Numbered from the stretch's first letter, positions 26,852 through 37,560 are shown. The stretch: DNA of 64,000 bases from Chryseobacterium fluminis (GCF_026314945.1 NZ_CP111121.1:682001-746000); one strand, 5' to 3'. Notes: generated from the letters alone by a model not told the origin. Numbers and translations are program-made.

Positions 26852-27632
26852 GTGTTTCTAATGCGTATACTAAAGGAAGTTTATTTCCGAACTGCGGAAT
26901 TCTCCATTTGCCCTTCTCAAATTCATCGACATGCCTGAAGCAAGGATAAGGAGACCAGTCAAATTCCTGAAATACTTTGATTTCGAAATGATTCTGAATA
27001 AGATTCTGAAGGACTTCAGCCAGTGAGTGATTCCACATGACATACTCCTGAACAATATTAGCAGACTGATCGGCATACGTCCCTTCATAAGTTTCTATTA
27101 TTGGGCTTTCATTGAAGTAATTATATGAAATTTTTGTAAAATCCTCATCAAACATCCATACCGCAGGATGAAATTCCGCCATTATAAATCTTCCGCCAGG
27201 ATTTAAAAAAGTATTAATAATATTTGCCCATCTGCTAAGATCCGGCAGCCAGCCTATGGTACCATAACTGGTAAAAACAATGTCAAATTTCCGATCTAAT
27301 ATCTCAGGAAGGCTATATAAATCCGTACAGATAAATTCCGTAGCCATATTACATTTTTCAGCCAGGTCTTTTGCTGTTTCAATCGCCTTATCCGACAGAT
27401 CTATTCCAGTAACCTCTGCTCCCAGTCTCGACAGTGAAATAGAATCCTGTCCGAAATGACATTGCAGGTGGAGGATGCTTTTTCCTTTAATATCCCCCAG
27501 AAGTTCCAGCTCAATCGAATTCAGTGAACTTCTTCCTTTAAGAAATTCTTCAACGAAATAAAAATCTGACTTCAAGTGGGTCTCTACTTTGGCATTCCAC
27601 GAATTTTTGTTTACTTCTAAATAATTTTCCAT
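26832..27632 (-). CDS. Class I SAM-dependent methyltransferase
   Basis: The protein has 266 residues. SAM-binding motif I is KSILHLQCHFGQDSISLSRL near 50, with the following acidic residue in GAEVTGIDLSDKAIE. Motif II region FDIVFTSYGTIGWLPDL and post-motif NPGGRFIMAEFHP complete a Rossmann methyltransferase of the Methyltransf_25/UbiE type. The substrate is unknown. It is convergent with the YtxH-like gene, and its last codons overlap that gene's terminator. Confidence 0.9.
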   Translation of the reverse strand: MENYLEVNKNSWNAKVETHLKSDFYFVEEFLKGRSSLNSIELELLGDIKGKSILHLQCHFGQDSISLSRLGAEVTGIDLSDKAIETAKDLAEKCNMATEFICTDLYSLPEILDRKFDIVFTSYGTIGWLPDLSRWANIINTFLNPGGRFIMAEFHPAVWMFDEDFTKISYNYFNESPIIETYEGTYADQSANIVQEYVMWNHSLAEVLQNLIQNHFEIKVFQEFDWSPYPCFRHVDEFEKGKWRIPQFGNKLPLVYALETQKKSSQ

Positions 27633-27805
27633 TGTTTGATTTTAAAGTTAATTTATAATTTATCATCTCGCTCCCCCTTGAATATAATTTTCAAAAACTT
27701 TTTGTTGCTGCCCTTTTTTGAGATGGATAGAAAAGCACCAATTACAGCCGCTCAATACACAACTGTTCCCCGGCACTCAGCATCTTGATGATCGAAAGAT
27801 CTGTA

Positions 27806-28636
27806 TCACAGTTTATCTAAAAGCTTTTTCTTCTGTAATGTAAATTCCTGATCTGTCAGAACCCCGTTTTCTCTTAACCGTCCTAATTTTTCAAGCTGCT
27901 CAAACACAGCTTCTGCTGAGACCGTTTCTACTTTGTGCGACTTTTTTTGAGATTCTTCTTTATTGTAGATTTTTTCAATAAAATGATAGAAATCTTCTGC
28001 ATAGTCTTTATTCAGAAAAGATTCAAATTCCACAACCGTATCGTCCGTATGAATTTTAATGATGGGTGATAAAAAACTTCTTACGAAACTTACCTTTATA
28101 ATATTTTCATTAGGGTATTCATTAATTTTAGAAGGAGAAAACATCGCCTTCGAAAGAGAAATAATCCTTTTCTGCGTGACCACTAAAATGCCTGCATCTA
28201 CGGTTTTTGAAAACTGTGCATCGGTAACGGCTAAAATTTTCTCGTCCGGAGCAAGCATATTGGGTAGTTCTTTGATCTCACCTCTGGCAAAAACAGAAAG
28301 ATTGGCTTTTAACTGATCTAGCTGCTGTTTTATTTCCTTCAGCCTCTTTCTGTAAAGGTCTTTGGATAGAAAACCATGCTGGCAACTAATGGATGCAGGC
28401 AGATATTCAACTGGGATTTCGTCCGTTCTTTCCTGAGCCGGTTTGCCATTTTGAAATAAACGATTAATATCATCAAGATTGAAATGAGAAAGATTGTAAA
28501 GCAGTTCTGCATTGATGTTACTTGCTTTTTCCAGGCAGGTATTACAAAGAACTGTACCGTCTGAAAGTTTGTTTTCACCAAGCATTTTATCGATCGAGGT
28601 CAGTTGATGTCCGCATAATCCGCAATGATCATTCAT
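27806..28636 (-). CDS. Zinc-ribbon, bacterial PH and SHOCT domain protein (paralogue A)
   Basis: The protein has 276 residues. An N-terminal zinc site CGLCG then LCNTCLEK (four cysteines, residues 5-35) is followed by a helical linker. A bacterial PH-like domain near 130-220 contains EKILAVTDAQFSKTVDAGILVVTQKRIISL and IIKIHTDDTVVEFESF. A C-terminal SHOCT helix pair reads FEQLEKLGRLRENGVLTDQEF then TLQKKKLLDKL. SHOCT segments are short oligomerisation motifs at the ends of membrane- or PH-associated proteins. The neighbour at 28899 has the same architecture, so the two probably arose by duplication. Role unknown. Confidence 0.78.
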   Translation of the reverse strand: MNDHCGLCGHQLTSIDKMLGENKLSDGTVLCNTCLEKASNINAELLYNLSHFNLDDINRLFQNGKPAQERTDEIPVEYLPASISCQHGFLSKDLYRKRLKEIKQQLDQLKANLSVFARGEIKELPNMLAPDEKILAVTDAQFSKTVDAGILVVTQKRIISLSKAMFSPSKINEYPNENIIKVSFVRSFLSPIIKIHTDDTVVEFESFLNKDYAEDFYHFIEKIYNKEESQKKSHKVETVSAEAVFEQLEKLGRLRENGVLTDQEFTLQKKKLLDKL

Positions 28637-28898
28637 TTTTTTTATTTTAATTAAATCTTTAAAGCTTTTCCGGCAAGTCTTCTGTGTTTGATCTTTCCCG
28701 TACAGTTAAAATTCAGCGTTTTTCAGCAATCCCAACCTTAAGGATGCCAGAAAATATTTACTCCGCAGTGCAAAATCCATTCTTACCTGATCCTTTATTT
28801 CCGTCCGGAAATATCTCAATCATAATAACTTCTCACCCTATCTATGGGCACAGTGTTTCGTAGGAGTTTTAATTTTTGACTGAAAATTAATATTTATT

Positions 28899-29858
<960 letters not shown>

Positions 29859-29953
29859 AAGGTTTTATGTTTAATAGTTTTTTATAACTTGATGTACCCT
29901 AAATTACAAATTGTATTTTAATATTGGCGGAAATTTTTGAGCTTCCTTCAGTT

Positions 29954-31048
29954 TTAAAAAGGCTTGTATGGATTAACGAGCGTTACTTTTGTATTAGGCA
30001 AATTTCTTTTCAGCTTTTCCAGATCAGCTGGGGATAGTTTATTTCCCCAAAAGCTTAAGCTTTTCAGGTGGGTAAGCTTTTCCAATCCGGGAGGTAAATT
30101 CTGAATCTGACAATTCGACAAATCCAGGGTTTGCAGACTCGACGCATTCCACAATTCTGCCAGCGCCTGAGAAGATATCTTACATTTATCTGCAAAAAGG
30201 TGCTTCAAATTTTTCATTTTATCGATGCCGACAGGAAAAGATTCAATACTGTTTTCACTGTAATATACGGCTTCTACATTTTCAGTGTCATATAGTGCAG
30301 CCGGGAAAACTTTAAATTTATTTTTACTCAGGTCTATGCTTTTTAATTTTTTAAGCCTGGCAATACTACCCGGAAGAGTTTCCAAATCATTATCTGCCAG
30401 ATAAAGTCTCACCAGGTTGTCCATTTCCCCGATCTCTTCAGGAATGCTTTTCAGCATATTTTTACTAAGCATAAAGCTTTCAACCTTTTTTAACTTTTTT
30501 ATACTTTTCGGAAGACTTAAGGGTTGAAGAAAAACCTCTTTATCATTTATAAAGACACTCTTATATTCTCTGCCGATAATTGAAAGCTTTTTCACATTTT
30601 CCAGATCTCCGAGATTATCCGGAAGTTTTTCCAAATACGGACAAAACAGATAGAGTTCTTCTAAATTCAGTTTAAGAAACTGCTGTGGGAAAACCTTAAT
30701 GTAATTAGAGTATATAGATATATTTCTTAAATTCTCAAGTTTGCTGAAACCATTCGGAAAGACTGAAACCTCTGTTCCTCCGCTCATGCTGAAATGAGTG
30801 AGATTTTTATAGTTTTTAATTTCTTCAGGAATTTTTGTAAATCCTTTATCAGCCGAAATGCTCAATGTTTTAATATCCCATTTCAGAATCTCCCTGGGAA
30901 ATTCTTTAACATCTCCGTGTAAAATGACATTGTCTTTTGGTTTAGAAAGGTCTAATGCAGGAGGTGGTGGCGGCATCGTTTCAGATACGTACTGAGCATT
31001 TGCGATGCTTCCTGCCAAAATAAGAATCGCAATAAAACTATTTTTCAT
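29954..31048 (-). CDS. Secreted leucine-rich repeat protein
   Basis: The protein has 364 residues. The signal peptide [19 protein letters not shown] is followed by a proline-rich stretch and about ten LRRs of the bacterial type, e.g. [35 protein letters not shown] and [22 protein letters not shown] proteins of this kind mediate protein binding; a T9SS sorting tail is not visible, so it is probably periplasmic or surface-exposed by another route. Its first 11 bases overlap the end of hisS, implying co-transcription by proximity. Confidence 0.85.
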   Translation of the reverse strand: MKNSFIAILILAGSIANAQYVSETMPPPPPALDLSKPKDNVILHGDVKEFPREILKWDIKTLSISADKGFTKIPEEIKNYKNLTHFSMSGGTEVSVFPNGFSKLENLRNISIYSNYIKVFPQQFLKLNLEELYLFCPYLEKLPDNLGDLENVKKLSIIGREYKSVFINDKEVFLQPLSLPKSIKKLKKVESFMLSKNMLKSIPEEIGEMDNLVRLYLADNDLETLPGSIARLKKLKSIDLSKNKFKVFPAALYDTENVEAVYYSENSIESFPVGIDKMKNLKHLFADKCKISSQALAELWNASSLQTLDLSNCQIQNLPPGLEKLTHLKSLSFWGNKLSPADLEKLKRNLPNTKVTLVNPYKPF

Positions 31049-32396
31049 TATTTAAAAATTCTTCTACAGAAACGGTTTTCTGTTCTCCGGCCTGGAGGTC
31101 TTTATACGTTACATTTCCATTTCTGATCTCTTCTTCTCCTAAAAAAACAAGATTTCTGATTCCTTTTTTTTCTGCATAGGTAAATTGCTTCCCTATTTTT
31201 GCAGCCTCAGGATAGATTTCGGCAGAAATCCCTTTTTCTCTTAACTGTTTGATTAATTTTAAAGCCTCCAAAGTCTCTTCACCACCGAAGTTGGCAAATA
31301 AGTAATCTACTTTCGAGGCTGCTTCTTCAGGGAAAAGTCCTAATTCTTCCATCACGAGATAAATTCTGTCCAATCCGAATGATATTCCGATTCCCGGGAT
31401 ATTTTTCACACCGAAAACCTCCGTAAGGTTGTCGTATCGTCCACCGCCTCCGATAGATCCCATCTGCACTTCATCCGCCTTCACTTCGAAAATCGCTCCG
31501 GTATAATAATCTAAACCTCTAGCCAGAGTAATATTAAAAACCAGATTCCGAATATCAACCCCCAGATTAACTGACTGTGTTAAAACAAACTCCAGTTCTT
31601 CCACTCCCTTTAATCCAACTTCGTTTCCTGTGAATTTTTCTTTCAGTTGCCGTAGGTTTTCCAGGGCATCATCAGATTGAGTAAAAAGGAAATCCAGCTT
31701 ATCAACAGATTCCTGGGCTATCCCTCTTTCCAGAAGCTCTTTTACAACCCCTTCTTTCCCAATTTTGTCCAATTTATCAAGAGCCACGGTAAAATCAATC
31801 AGTTGATCGGTAATTTTGGCATATTCAGCCAGACCTGAAAGGACTTTTCTGTTGTTGAGGTGAATGGTAACCGGAACTTTTAAATCCGCAAAAGATTTCA
31901 GGTACAGCTGAATCAGCTCTACTTCCTGAATCAGGCTTTCACTTCCTACTACGTCGGCATCACACTGGTAGAACTCTCTGAATCTGCCTTTTTGGGGACG
32001 GTCTGCTCTCCAGACCGGCTGAATCTGATATCTTTTGAAGGGGAAAGTCAGTTGATTGTGATTCATCGCCACGAATCTTGCAAAAGGTACCGTAAGGTCA
32101 TAACGAAGGGCTTTGTCGGAAATTTGAGAAATCAGTTTCTGATGGTTTTTGTTTTCCCATTCTTCCTGGTTCACTTTTGAAGTATAATCTCCTGAATTTA
32201 ATATCTTAAAAATCAGGCGATCTCCCTCCTCTCCGTATTTACCTGTTAATGTAGAAAGATTTTCAAAGCTCGGAGTTTCCAAAGGCTGGAATCCAAACAG
32301 CTCGAAGTTCTTCTGCAGCGTATTGATAATAAATCTCCTTCTTGACACTTCTACTGCTGTAAAATCTCTCGTTCCTTTTGCTAAACCTGGTTTCAT
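31038..32396 (-). CDS. hisS: Histidine--tRNA ligase
   Basis: HisS charges tRNA-His. The open frame extends to 32474, but the conserved N-terminus [20 protein letters not shown] sets the start at 32396 (452 residues). Class II motifs are visible: motif 2 [29 protein letters not shown], the histidine-specific motifs [11 protein letters not shown] and GGGRYDNL, and motif 3 [11 protein letters not shown]. The C-terminal anticodon-binding domain begins near [10 protein letters not shown]. It overlaps the LRR gene downstream by 11 bases. Confidence 0.96.
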   Translation of the reverse strand: MKPGLAKGTRDFTAVEVSRRRFIINTLQKNFELFGFQPLETPSFENLSTLTGKYGEEGDRLIFKILNSGDYTSKVNQEEWENKNHQKLISQISDKALRYDLTVPFARFVAMNHNQLTFPFKRYQIQPVWRADRPQKGRFREFYQCDADVVGSESLIQEVELIQLYLKSFADLKVPVTIHLNNRKVLSGLAEYAKITDQLIDFTVALDKLDKIGKEGVVKELLERGIAQESVDKLDFLFTQSDDALENLRQLKEKFTGNEVGLKGVEELEFVLTQSVNLGVDIRNLVFNITLARGLDYYTGAIFEVKADEVQMGSIGGGGRYDNLTEVFGVKNIPGIGISFGLDRIYLVMEELGLFPEEAASKVDYLFANFGGEETLEALKLIKQLREKGISAEIYPEAAKIGKQFTYAEKKGIRNLVFLGEEEIRNGNVTYKDLQAGEQKTVSVEEFLNNEK

Positions 32397-32832
32397 TTTT
32401 ATAATTGATAAATGATGATTACTATTTGATAAGAATGCAAAAATAGTGATTTGCAAAGACTTTTTCATATTCAATTCATCCCTACTTTACTACTTTTCTA
32501 AAAGTTTTTTGTCTTTATTTATCGGAGGTATATTTTATTTATATGTTGGGCTTTATCTCATTCTGCCCATTCAAAGAGGTAAGATTCACCAAGGTTGCTT
32601 AATGATATTTGAGATAAAGTGTAACTCATTGACTTGCAAATAGTTTTATTAGTTCAAATAAATATTGCTATCATAAAATTGACATCAAAAATTACTATCT
32701 CAAAACGTCAGCTGTGGATAGACAAGCCGGACGTATTACCTGGACAACCTCATTATCAACATCATAAAACCCGGGAAATAATCTTCCCCGGATTTCATTA
32801 CTTCAATCATTTGTGTTTCTGCTCATATTAAG
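32397..32832 (+). other. Intergenic region between hisS and the HRDC gene
   Basis: The 436 bases hold no convincing gene. Two short plus-strand frames (near 32446 and 32634) lack recognisable motifs and have unusual composition. A hairpin at 32767-32795 is probably the terminator of the HRDC/ssb unit, and CAAAAATA (32438-32445) could be a -7 element for hisS. Confidence 0.6.
32767..32795 (-). terminator. Terminator downstream of the HRDC gene
   Basis: AAACCCGGG (32767-32775) pairs with CCCGGATTT (32787-32795) with one mismatch. It lies 38 bases after the HRDC gene stop on the minus strand. Confidence 0.55.
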
Positions 32833-33288
32833 TCAGGTACTTTCAAGAATTTCTAAAATTTCTTCGCCGTAGTTTTCGATTTTATGTTTTCCAAAACCTT
32901 TGATATCCAGCAATTCTTCCTTTTTGGCGGGTTTATATTTAGCCACGGAAATCAGTTCTTTATTAGTCGCGATAAAATAAGTCGGCAGGCTTTGCTTTCT
33001 GGCTTTTTCGGACCGCCATTCTTTCAGGGCATCCAGAATTTTTTCTTCGTCCGAATTCAGCGCGTCGCTTTCAGCAGAGTACTTGATGGTCTTGGGATCT
33101 TTCACCGTATTTTGCTGTATGGGTTTTGGCTCATCGAAATACAGAACGACAGACCAGTAATTGTCATCATTCACAAAAGCGGTTTCTGCTTTTAGAATTT
33201 CTTTTCCCTCCAGGAAAGCGTTGAGCGCCTGCTGATCTCTGTGCAGAAAATCCCGGGCGAGTCTGATTTTAAAAACTTCTACTTTCAT
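32833..33288 (-). CDS. HRDC domain protein
   Basis: The protein has 151 residues from the ATG at 33288 (another ATG precedes it). Residues 75-150 form an HRDC helical domain: LDALKEWRSEKARKQSLPTYFIATNKELISVA, then LLDIKGFGKHKIENYGEEIL with the helix-hairpin-helix-like GFGKHK turn. HRDC domains bind nucleic acid, usually at the ends of RecQ helicases or RNase D. Here it stands without a catalytic domain. The N-terminal 70 residues are not recognised. It lies directly after ssb (17 bases), consistent with a role in DNA metabolism. Confidence 0.85.
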   Translation of the reverse strand: MKVEVFKIRLARDFLHRDQQALNAFLEGKEILKAETAFVNDDNYWSVVLYFDEPKPIQQNTVKDPKTIKYSAESDALNSDEEKILDALKEWRSEKARKQSLPTYFIATNKELISVAKYKPAKKEELLDIKGFGKHKIENYGEEILEILEST

Positions 33289-33305
33289 CATGTATATTTT
33301 TGCCG

Positions 33306-33638
33306 TTATTTACTTCCTAAAAGCAGAATCTCATCCACTTTAATTTCGGTGATATATCTTTTTACGCCGTCTTTATCGTCATATGACCGGTAGGTTAATT
33401 TGCCTTCTACTGCAATTTCTTTCCCTTTAGAAACATACTTCTGAAAAATTTCGGCGACTTTTCCGAATGCCACCAGCGTATGCCATTGCGTTTCCTCTAT
33501 TTTCTCCCCTTTTGCATTGGTGTAGTGATCGCTGGTAGCGAGTGATACACTTGCTTTTAAACTTCCGTTATCGAAATTTACGGTTTCTACTTCTTTTCCT
33601 GTGTAACCTATTAATGTTACGGTGTTTCTTAGTGACAT
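33306..33638 (-). CDS. ssb: Single-stranded DNA-binding protein
   Basis: The 110-residue protein carries only the OB fold: SLRNTVTLIGYTGKEVETVN, SVATSD-like SLATSDHYTNAKGEKIEETQWHTLVAFGKVAE, and YVSKGKEIAVEGKLTYRSYDDKDG. It lacks the long acidic-tipped C-terminal tail of the main housekeeping SSB, so it is likely a secondary short form. It is the first gene of a pair with the HRDC protein. Confidence 0.92.
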   Translation of the reverse strand: MSLRNTVTLIGYTGKEVETVNFDNGSLKASVSLATSDHYTNAKGEKIEETQWHTLVAFGKVAEIFQKYVSKGKEIAVEGKLTYRSYDDKDGVKRYITEIKVDEILLLGSK

Positions 33639-33760
33639 AATATTTTAATTTAAGATTAATATTCAGATCTGAGAGGCTCACTGTTTTCTCAAATCTCTGT
33701 TGCAAAGATTGGGGATTACGAAAAACAGAGTCGGTGATAAATTGTTTAAAATCGTTTGTA

Positions 33761-33855
33761 GTCGTTTGAAAACGGATAGAAGGTCTGCTTTATACAAAAT
33801 TCCGGATGATTTCTACCGAATATAATTGTTCCGTTCAGCCGTTTGAAAACGGATA
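33761..33855 (+). repeat. Two copies of an 18-base element with internal palindrome
   Basis: GTCGTTTGAAAACGGATA (33761-33778) and GCCGTTTGAAAACGGATA (33838-33855) differ in one base. Each contains a palindrome of the form CCGTTT-GA-AAACGG. They sit between ssb and the arginase remnant, the second just upstream of a -7 element, and look like an operator pair. Confidence 0.6.
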
Positions 33856-33861
33856 ATTATG

Positions 33862-33869
33862 TATCTTTG
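33862..33869 (+). promoter_or_regulatory. -7 element upstream of the arginase remnant
   Basis: TATCTTTG matches TAnnTTTG, with TTTG at 33842-33845 (16-base spacer) as a short-spaced -33. It is 15 bases before the ATG at 33884, so the pseudogene and the operon behind it may still be transcribed from here. Confidence 0.5.
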
Positions 33870-33883
33870 ATAAAGTATTCATT

Positions 33884-34293
33884 ATGAAAAAAAATGTTAA
33901 TATTTTTGAGTTCTCTTCCAATCTGGGCCTGATAAAAAAAGAACATGAAGCTGAGCCCTGCGTCAGAAAACTTCCGGGCTGGCTCCGGAAATTCGGTTTT
34001 CATCCAAGAATACATCCTCGGAATACTATCTGGCTTGTTGCGGGATTGGGTTATAAAAGACTGACCTATACTAATGATCTAAAACCTCACTTTTCGGAAG
34101 AAAAATATATCCTGTGTCGACAGCAGAACGGAAATGGGATAGATGATCCAGATCTTATATTAAGCCCTTTAATTTATCACGAAAATGTTTTGGGATCGAA
34201 ATTACAATTCCGGATCCTGACGATGACGAAAATGGCGATTATACAAAGATTTTAACCGACCTTTTAATTCAGATAATAAATAAAGAAGAATAA
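33884..34293 (+). pseudogene. Arginase-family pseudogene (N- and C-terminal remnants)
   Basis: The first 45 codons read MKKNVNIFEFSSNLGLIKKE then PCVRKLPGWLRKFGFH, resembling the start of Bacteroidota arginase-like ureohydrolases. Near the end, in a different frame, the sequence reads FGIEITIPDPDDDENGDYTK then ILTDLLIQIINKEE and stop at 34293, resembling an arginase C-terminus. The whole metal-binding core (the GGDH and DxD motifs) is missing: only about 400 of some 950 expected bases remain, and the frame is broken. The in-frame reading of 123 residues ending at 34255 is therefore not a functional protein. Confidence 0.62.
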
Positions 34294-34295
34294 AA

Positions 34296-34898
34296 ATGAA
34301 GAAGACCATCAAAAGAACATTCAGGGTTTCAAAATACGTCATTTACAGGGAAACACTGGTAGATTATAAAGAACATTTCTGGTCATTTCTGGGAGCATTT
34401 TTCGGTATTGGAATTATTGCCTTTATGCAGTCCCATACTTTGGCAGCTACAGAAAATATCTTTTTAATCGGTTCTTTCGGAGCTTCGAGTGTTCTGATCT
34501 ACGGCGCGATTCAGAGTCCGCTGGCCCAACCGCGAAATCTGGTGGGAGGACATGTTATCTCAGCAATTGTAGGGGTAACGGTCTACAAGATCGTCCCGGA
34601 TATCATCTGGCTTTCTGCTCCGTTGGCAGTAGCGTTCTCTATCATACTGATGCAGTATACAAAAACGCTTCATCCACCGGGCGGAGCCACCGCCCTGATC
34701 GCGGTAAGCTCCACAGGAAAAATTCCTGAACTGGGATACTGGTACGTAATATCCCCGGTATTATCCGGATGCATCATCTTATTACTGGTTGCCTTATTTT
34801 TTAACAACCTTACCTCCAACAGAAGCTACCCTACCCACAGCAGGCTTAAGCGTCTGCTTCAGAAAAAACACAAACCCAAAATGAAAAATAAATTATGA
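34296..34898 (+). CDS. HPP family membrane protein
   Basis: The protein has 200 residues with four hydrophobic segments. The family motif HPPGGATALIAVSS occurs near 127, preceded by PLAQPRNLVGGHVISAIVG, both typical of HPP proteins, some of which are linked to nitrite transport. It lies two bases after the pseudogene stop and overlaps the next gene by the ATGA arrangement, so it starts or continues a compact operon reaching 37387. Confidence 0.88.
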   Translation: MKKTIKRTFRVSKYVIYRETLVDYKEHFWSFLGAFFGIGIIAFMQSHTLAATENIFLIGSFGASSVLIYGAIQSPLAQPRNLVGGHVISAIVGVTVYKIVPDIIWLSAPLAVAFSIILMQYTKTLHPPGGATALIAVSSTGKIPELGYWYVISPVLSGCIILLLVALFFNNLTSNRSYPTHSRLKRLLQKKHKPKMKNKL

Positions 34899-35239
34899 AT
34901 TGCTTAGAATGCGGCGAAAAAATCATCGGAAGATCCGACAAGAAGTTCTGCAACGATGCCTGTCGCAACACGTACAACAATCAGCAGAACAAGGACTCTA
35001 ATAATCTGATGCGGAATGTCAACAATAAGCTTCGCAGGAATTACAGAATATTAAAGGAGACCAATATCGACGGAAAAACAAAAATTTCAAAATCCAAGCT
35101 TGATGGCTTAGGTTTTGATTTTGACTATTTCACCAATATTAAGGTTTATAAAAACGGTTCGGAATATAAATTTATTTACGATTACGGTTATAAACTTCTG
35201 GATGAAGACTTTGTGCTGATCGTAAGAAATCAGGCATAG
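34895..35239 (+). CDS. Small zinc-ribbon protein
   Basis: The protein has 114 residues. The N-terminus MNCLECGEKIIGRSDKKFCN continues DACRNTYNN, giving a C-x2-C...C-x3-C zinc-binding site of the DUF2116/YacG-like type. The remaining 80 residues (LKETNIDGKTKISKSKLDGLGFDFDYFTNI) form a conserved but uncharacterised domain seen in flavobacteria. Its start overlaps the stop of the HPP gene by four bases, so translation is probably coupled. Confidence 0.8.
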   Translation: MNCLECGEKIIGRSDKKFCNDACRNTYNNQQNKDSNNLMRNVNNKLRRNYRILKETNIDGKTKISKSKLDGLGFDFDYFTNIKVYKNGSEYKFIYDYGYKLLDEDFVLIVRNQA

Positions 35240-35263
35240 ATATACCAATTTAATTGTAAAAGT

Positions 35264-36169
35264 ATGAAGGAAGTTGTTTTGATCACGGGTGCGGGCGGCA
35301 TGATTGCCAAGGAACTGTCCAAAAAACTGAGTAAAGAATATGAAGTCCGGCTTCTGACCCGAAAAAAGAAACATCACAACGAATTTGAATGGGATATCGA
35401 CCGGCAGACGATCGATGAATCTGCTTTTGAAAATGTTTCCCACATCATTCATCTTGCAGGCGCCAATATTTCCGAAAAGCGCTGGACAGACGAAAGAAAA
35501 AAGCAGTTGATTTCAAGCCGCGTAGAATCTGCAAAACTACTTCTGAATATCCTGCGGAAGAAAAACATCAGATTAAAATCCTTCATTTCCGCTTCCGGAA
35601 TCAATTATTACGGCACCGTGACGTCCGAGAAAATTTTCACGGAGCAGGATCCTCCCGGAAATGATTTTTTAAGCGAAGTCGTTATCCTGTGGGAAAAGGC
35701 TGCTGATGATTTTAAAGAACAGAATATCGCAGAGCGGGTGGTAAAAATGAGAACAGCCGTTGTTCTTTCGGAAAAAGACGGCGCTTTAAAAAAAATGGTT
35801 CCCACGATCAAAAATTACATAGGCTCTCCTTTGGGAACAGGCAAACAGTATATGCCATGGATTCATATAAAAGATATCTGCTCGATGTACGAGTTTGCAC
35901 TGAGAAACAAAGAAGTACAGGGAAGCTATAATGCCACTTCGCCGCAGCATACTACCAACGAAAATCTAACAAAAAAAATAGCAGAAGTTTTAAAAAAGCC
36001 TTTGTTGATGCCCAATGTTCCTGGTTTTGTATTAAAACTTATCTTTGGGGACCTGGCAGATGCTGTATTGGAAGGCTCCAGGGCATCTTCGGAAAAAATA
36101 CAGCAGAAAGGCTTCCGTTTTGAATTCCCCGATCTGAAAAAGGCGCTGGAAGATTTGCTCAACCAATAA
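35264..36169 (+). CDS. TIGR01777 family epimerase (YfcH/SulA-like)
   Basis: The protein has 301 residues. The Rossmann start VVLITGAGGMIAKELSKKL binds NAD(P). Family motifs HLAGANISEKRWTDERKKQLISSRVESAKLLL, SASGINYYGT and MRTAVVLSEKDGALKKMVP follow. The C-terminal DUF1731 region (LKKPLLMPNVPGFVLKLIFGD) is present. The reaction is unknown. It is 24 bases after the zinc-ribbon gene in the same operon. Confidence 0.92.
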   Translation: MKEVVLITGAGGMIAKELSKKLSKEYEVRLLTRKKKHHNEFEWDIDRQTIDESAFENVSHIIHLAGANISEKRWTDERKKQLISSRVESAKLLLNILRKKNIRLKSFISASGINYYGTVTSEKIFTEQDPPGNDFLSEVVILWEKAADDFKEQNIAERVVKMRTAVVLSEKDGALKKMVPTIKNYIGSPLGTGKQYMPWIHIKDICSMYEFALRNKEVQGSYNATSPQHTTNENLTKKIAEVLKKPLLMPNVPGFVLKLIFGDLADAVLEGSRASSEKIQQKGFRFEFPDLKKALEDLLNQ

Positions 36170-36198
36170 TTAAAAAACTGATTAATACATACAATATA

Positions 36199-36780
36199 AT
36201 GCAGGATATAAAAGTAAACATTGAAAAAACTGAAATTTTATCTGATAACTGGTATACTTTAAAAAAAGTAACGTTCAATATCTCAAAAAAAGACGGAACC
36301 GGGGAAACCCAAAGCAGAGAGGCCTATGACCGGGGAAACGGAGCCGTTATTTTATTATACAACACAGCTTCAGGTAAAATTATCCTGACCAGACAATTCA
36401 GACTGCCTACTTTCATCAACGGAAATCCGGACGGAATGCTGATCGAAGCCTGCGCCGGGCTGCTGGATAATGACAATCCCGAAGAATGCATTAAAAGGGA
36501 AACCGAAGAGGAAACCGGCTACAAAATTTCGAAAGCAGAAAAGATCTTCGAAGCCTATATGTCGCCGGGCTCCGTGACAGAGATTCTTCATTTTTTTATA
36601 GCCCAATATGCTGCAGAAATGAAAATGACAGAGGGCGGCGGACTCGCCGATGAAGGTGAAAATATAGAAGTACTCGAATTTTCTTTTGAGGAAGCTTTAA
36701 AAATGATCGATAACGGCGAAATCAGAGATGCCAAAACCATTATGCTTATCCAATACCTTCGAATTAAAAATATTTTATAG
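36199..36780 (+). CDS. Nudix hydrolase, ADP-ribose/GDP-mannose pyrophosphatase type
   Basis: The protein has 193 residues. The Nudix box is seen at about 85-107: GLLDNDNPEECIKRETEEETGY matches G-x5-E-x7-R-E-x2-E-E-x-G. The surrounding fold (GNGAVILLYNTASGKIILTRQFRLP, then EAYMSPGSVTEILHFFIAQY) matches the NudK/YffH group that cleaves GDP-mannose or ADP-sugars. It is 29 bases after the epimerase gene. A link to nucleotide-sugar housekeeping is inference. Confidence 0.9.
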   Translation: MQDIKVNIEKTEILSDNWYTLKKVTFNISKKDGTGETQSREAYDRGNGAVILLYNTASGKIILTRQFRLPTFINGNPDGMLIEACAGLLDNDNPEECIKRETEEETGYKISKAEKIFEAYMSPGSVTEILHFFIAQYAAEMKMTEGGGLADEGENIEVLEFSFEEALKMIDNGEIRDAKTIMLIQYLRIKNIL

Positions 36781-36805
36781 AAACCCTTATTAAAATCCAT
36801 ACCTT

Positions 36806-37387
36806 ATGAAACTGCTATTGTCCCTAAGCCTGTCCCTGCTATTGTCTGCCGGAGCTTTTGCCCAAAAAAAAGAAACGGCTGCTGCAAAAAACAAAGCCAT
36901 TACCGAACAATATAAAAATGCCTATAAAAAGAAAAATTATAAGAAATTCGAAGGCAAAATATCCGTTAAAGATGGTCTGGCAGAGTTTGACGATAAAACT
37001 ATTTTTTATGATAAAGCAAACCCAGCGGTAAAACTGATTCTGCAGGAGGGACTGATCTATCCGCAACTTCTCACGGACTATCAGATGGATAAGTTCATTG
37101 CTGAAACCACCGACAGGACACAGAAAAGATTTTTGAAACTTCAGAAAGATCCACGCGCATCTTTTGATGTTAATAATATGAGAATCAATGACATGAATTA
37201 TCTGGATTTTCTGGAAACAGATCCGAAAGTAAGAGCATTTAACCTTATCTGTAAAGACACAAAACTGCCGGGTCCTATTCAGTATTTAATAGAACTCACA
37301 AATAAAGAAGCCAATAAAGATACTCCGGTGGAGGATTTTATAAAAAATGCCAGGCTGACTTTTGTCCTTCAGAGAAAGTTTAATTAA
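36806..37387 (+). CDS. Secreted protein of unknown function
   Basis: The protein has 193 residues with a signal peptide MKLLLSLSLSLLLSAGAFAQ. The mature part is lysine-rich (KKETAAAKNKAITEQYKNAY) and then has FEGKISVKDGLAEFDDKTIFYDKANPAVKLILQEG, which I do not recognise. No catalytic motif or sorting tail is visible. It is the last gene of the operon, 25 bases behind the Nudix gene. Confidence 0.75.
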   Translation: MKLLLSLSLSLLLSAGAFAQKKETAAAKNKAITEQYKNAYKKKNYKKFEGKISVKDGLAEFDDKTIFYDKANPAVKLILQEGLIYPQLLTDYQMDKFIAETTDRTQKRFLKLQKDPRASFDVNNMRINDMNYLDFLETDPKVRAFNLICKDTKLPGPIQYLIELTNKEANKDTPVEDFIKNARLTFVLQRKFN

Positions 37388-37560
37388 GAACTTAGCCGAA
37401 ACAGCAATACCCAATCCTTAATTCGTTCATGTCAGCAATATTAAAAATCAGTCCGGGTAAACGGGAAATCATTCATGAGTTTTATCTTTTTAAATAGATT
37501 TTTAAATGACAAGTAATTTATCTGTTACTGTTAAACCTTAAAGGTTTGTTACTTCAAAAT

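Noticed and set aside
32446..32831. Two short plus-strand frames between hisS and the HRDC gene
   Set aside because: No signal, motif or promoter supports them and the second overlaps the HRDC terminator.
33884..34255. 123-residue protein as an intact gene
   Set aside because: Its second half is out of frame with the arginase-like C-terminus that follows; it is better read as a pseudogene.
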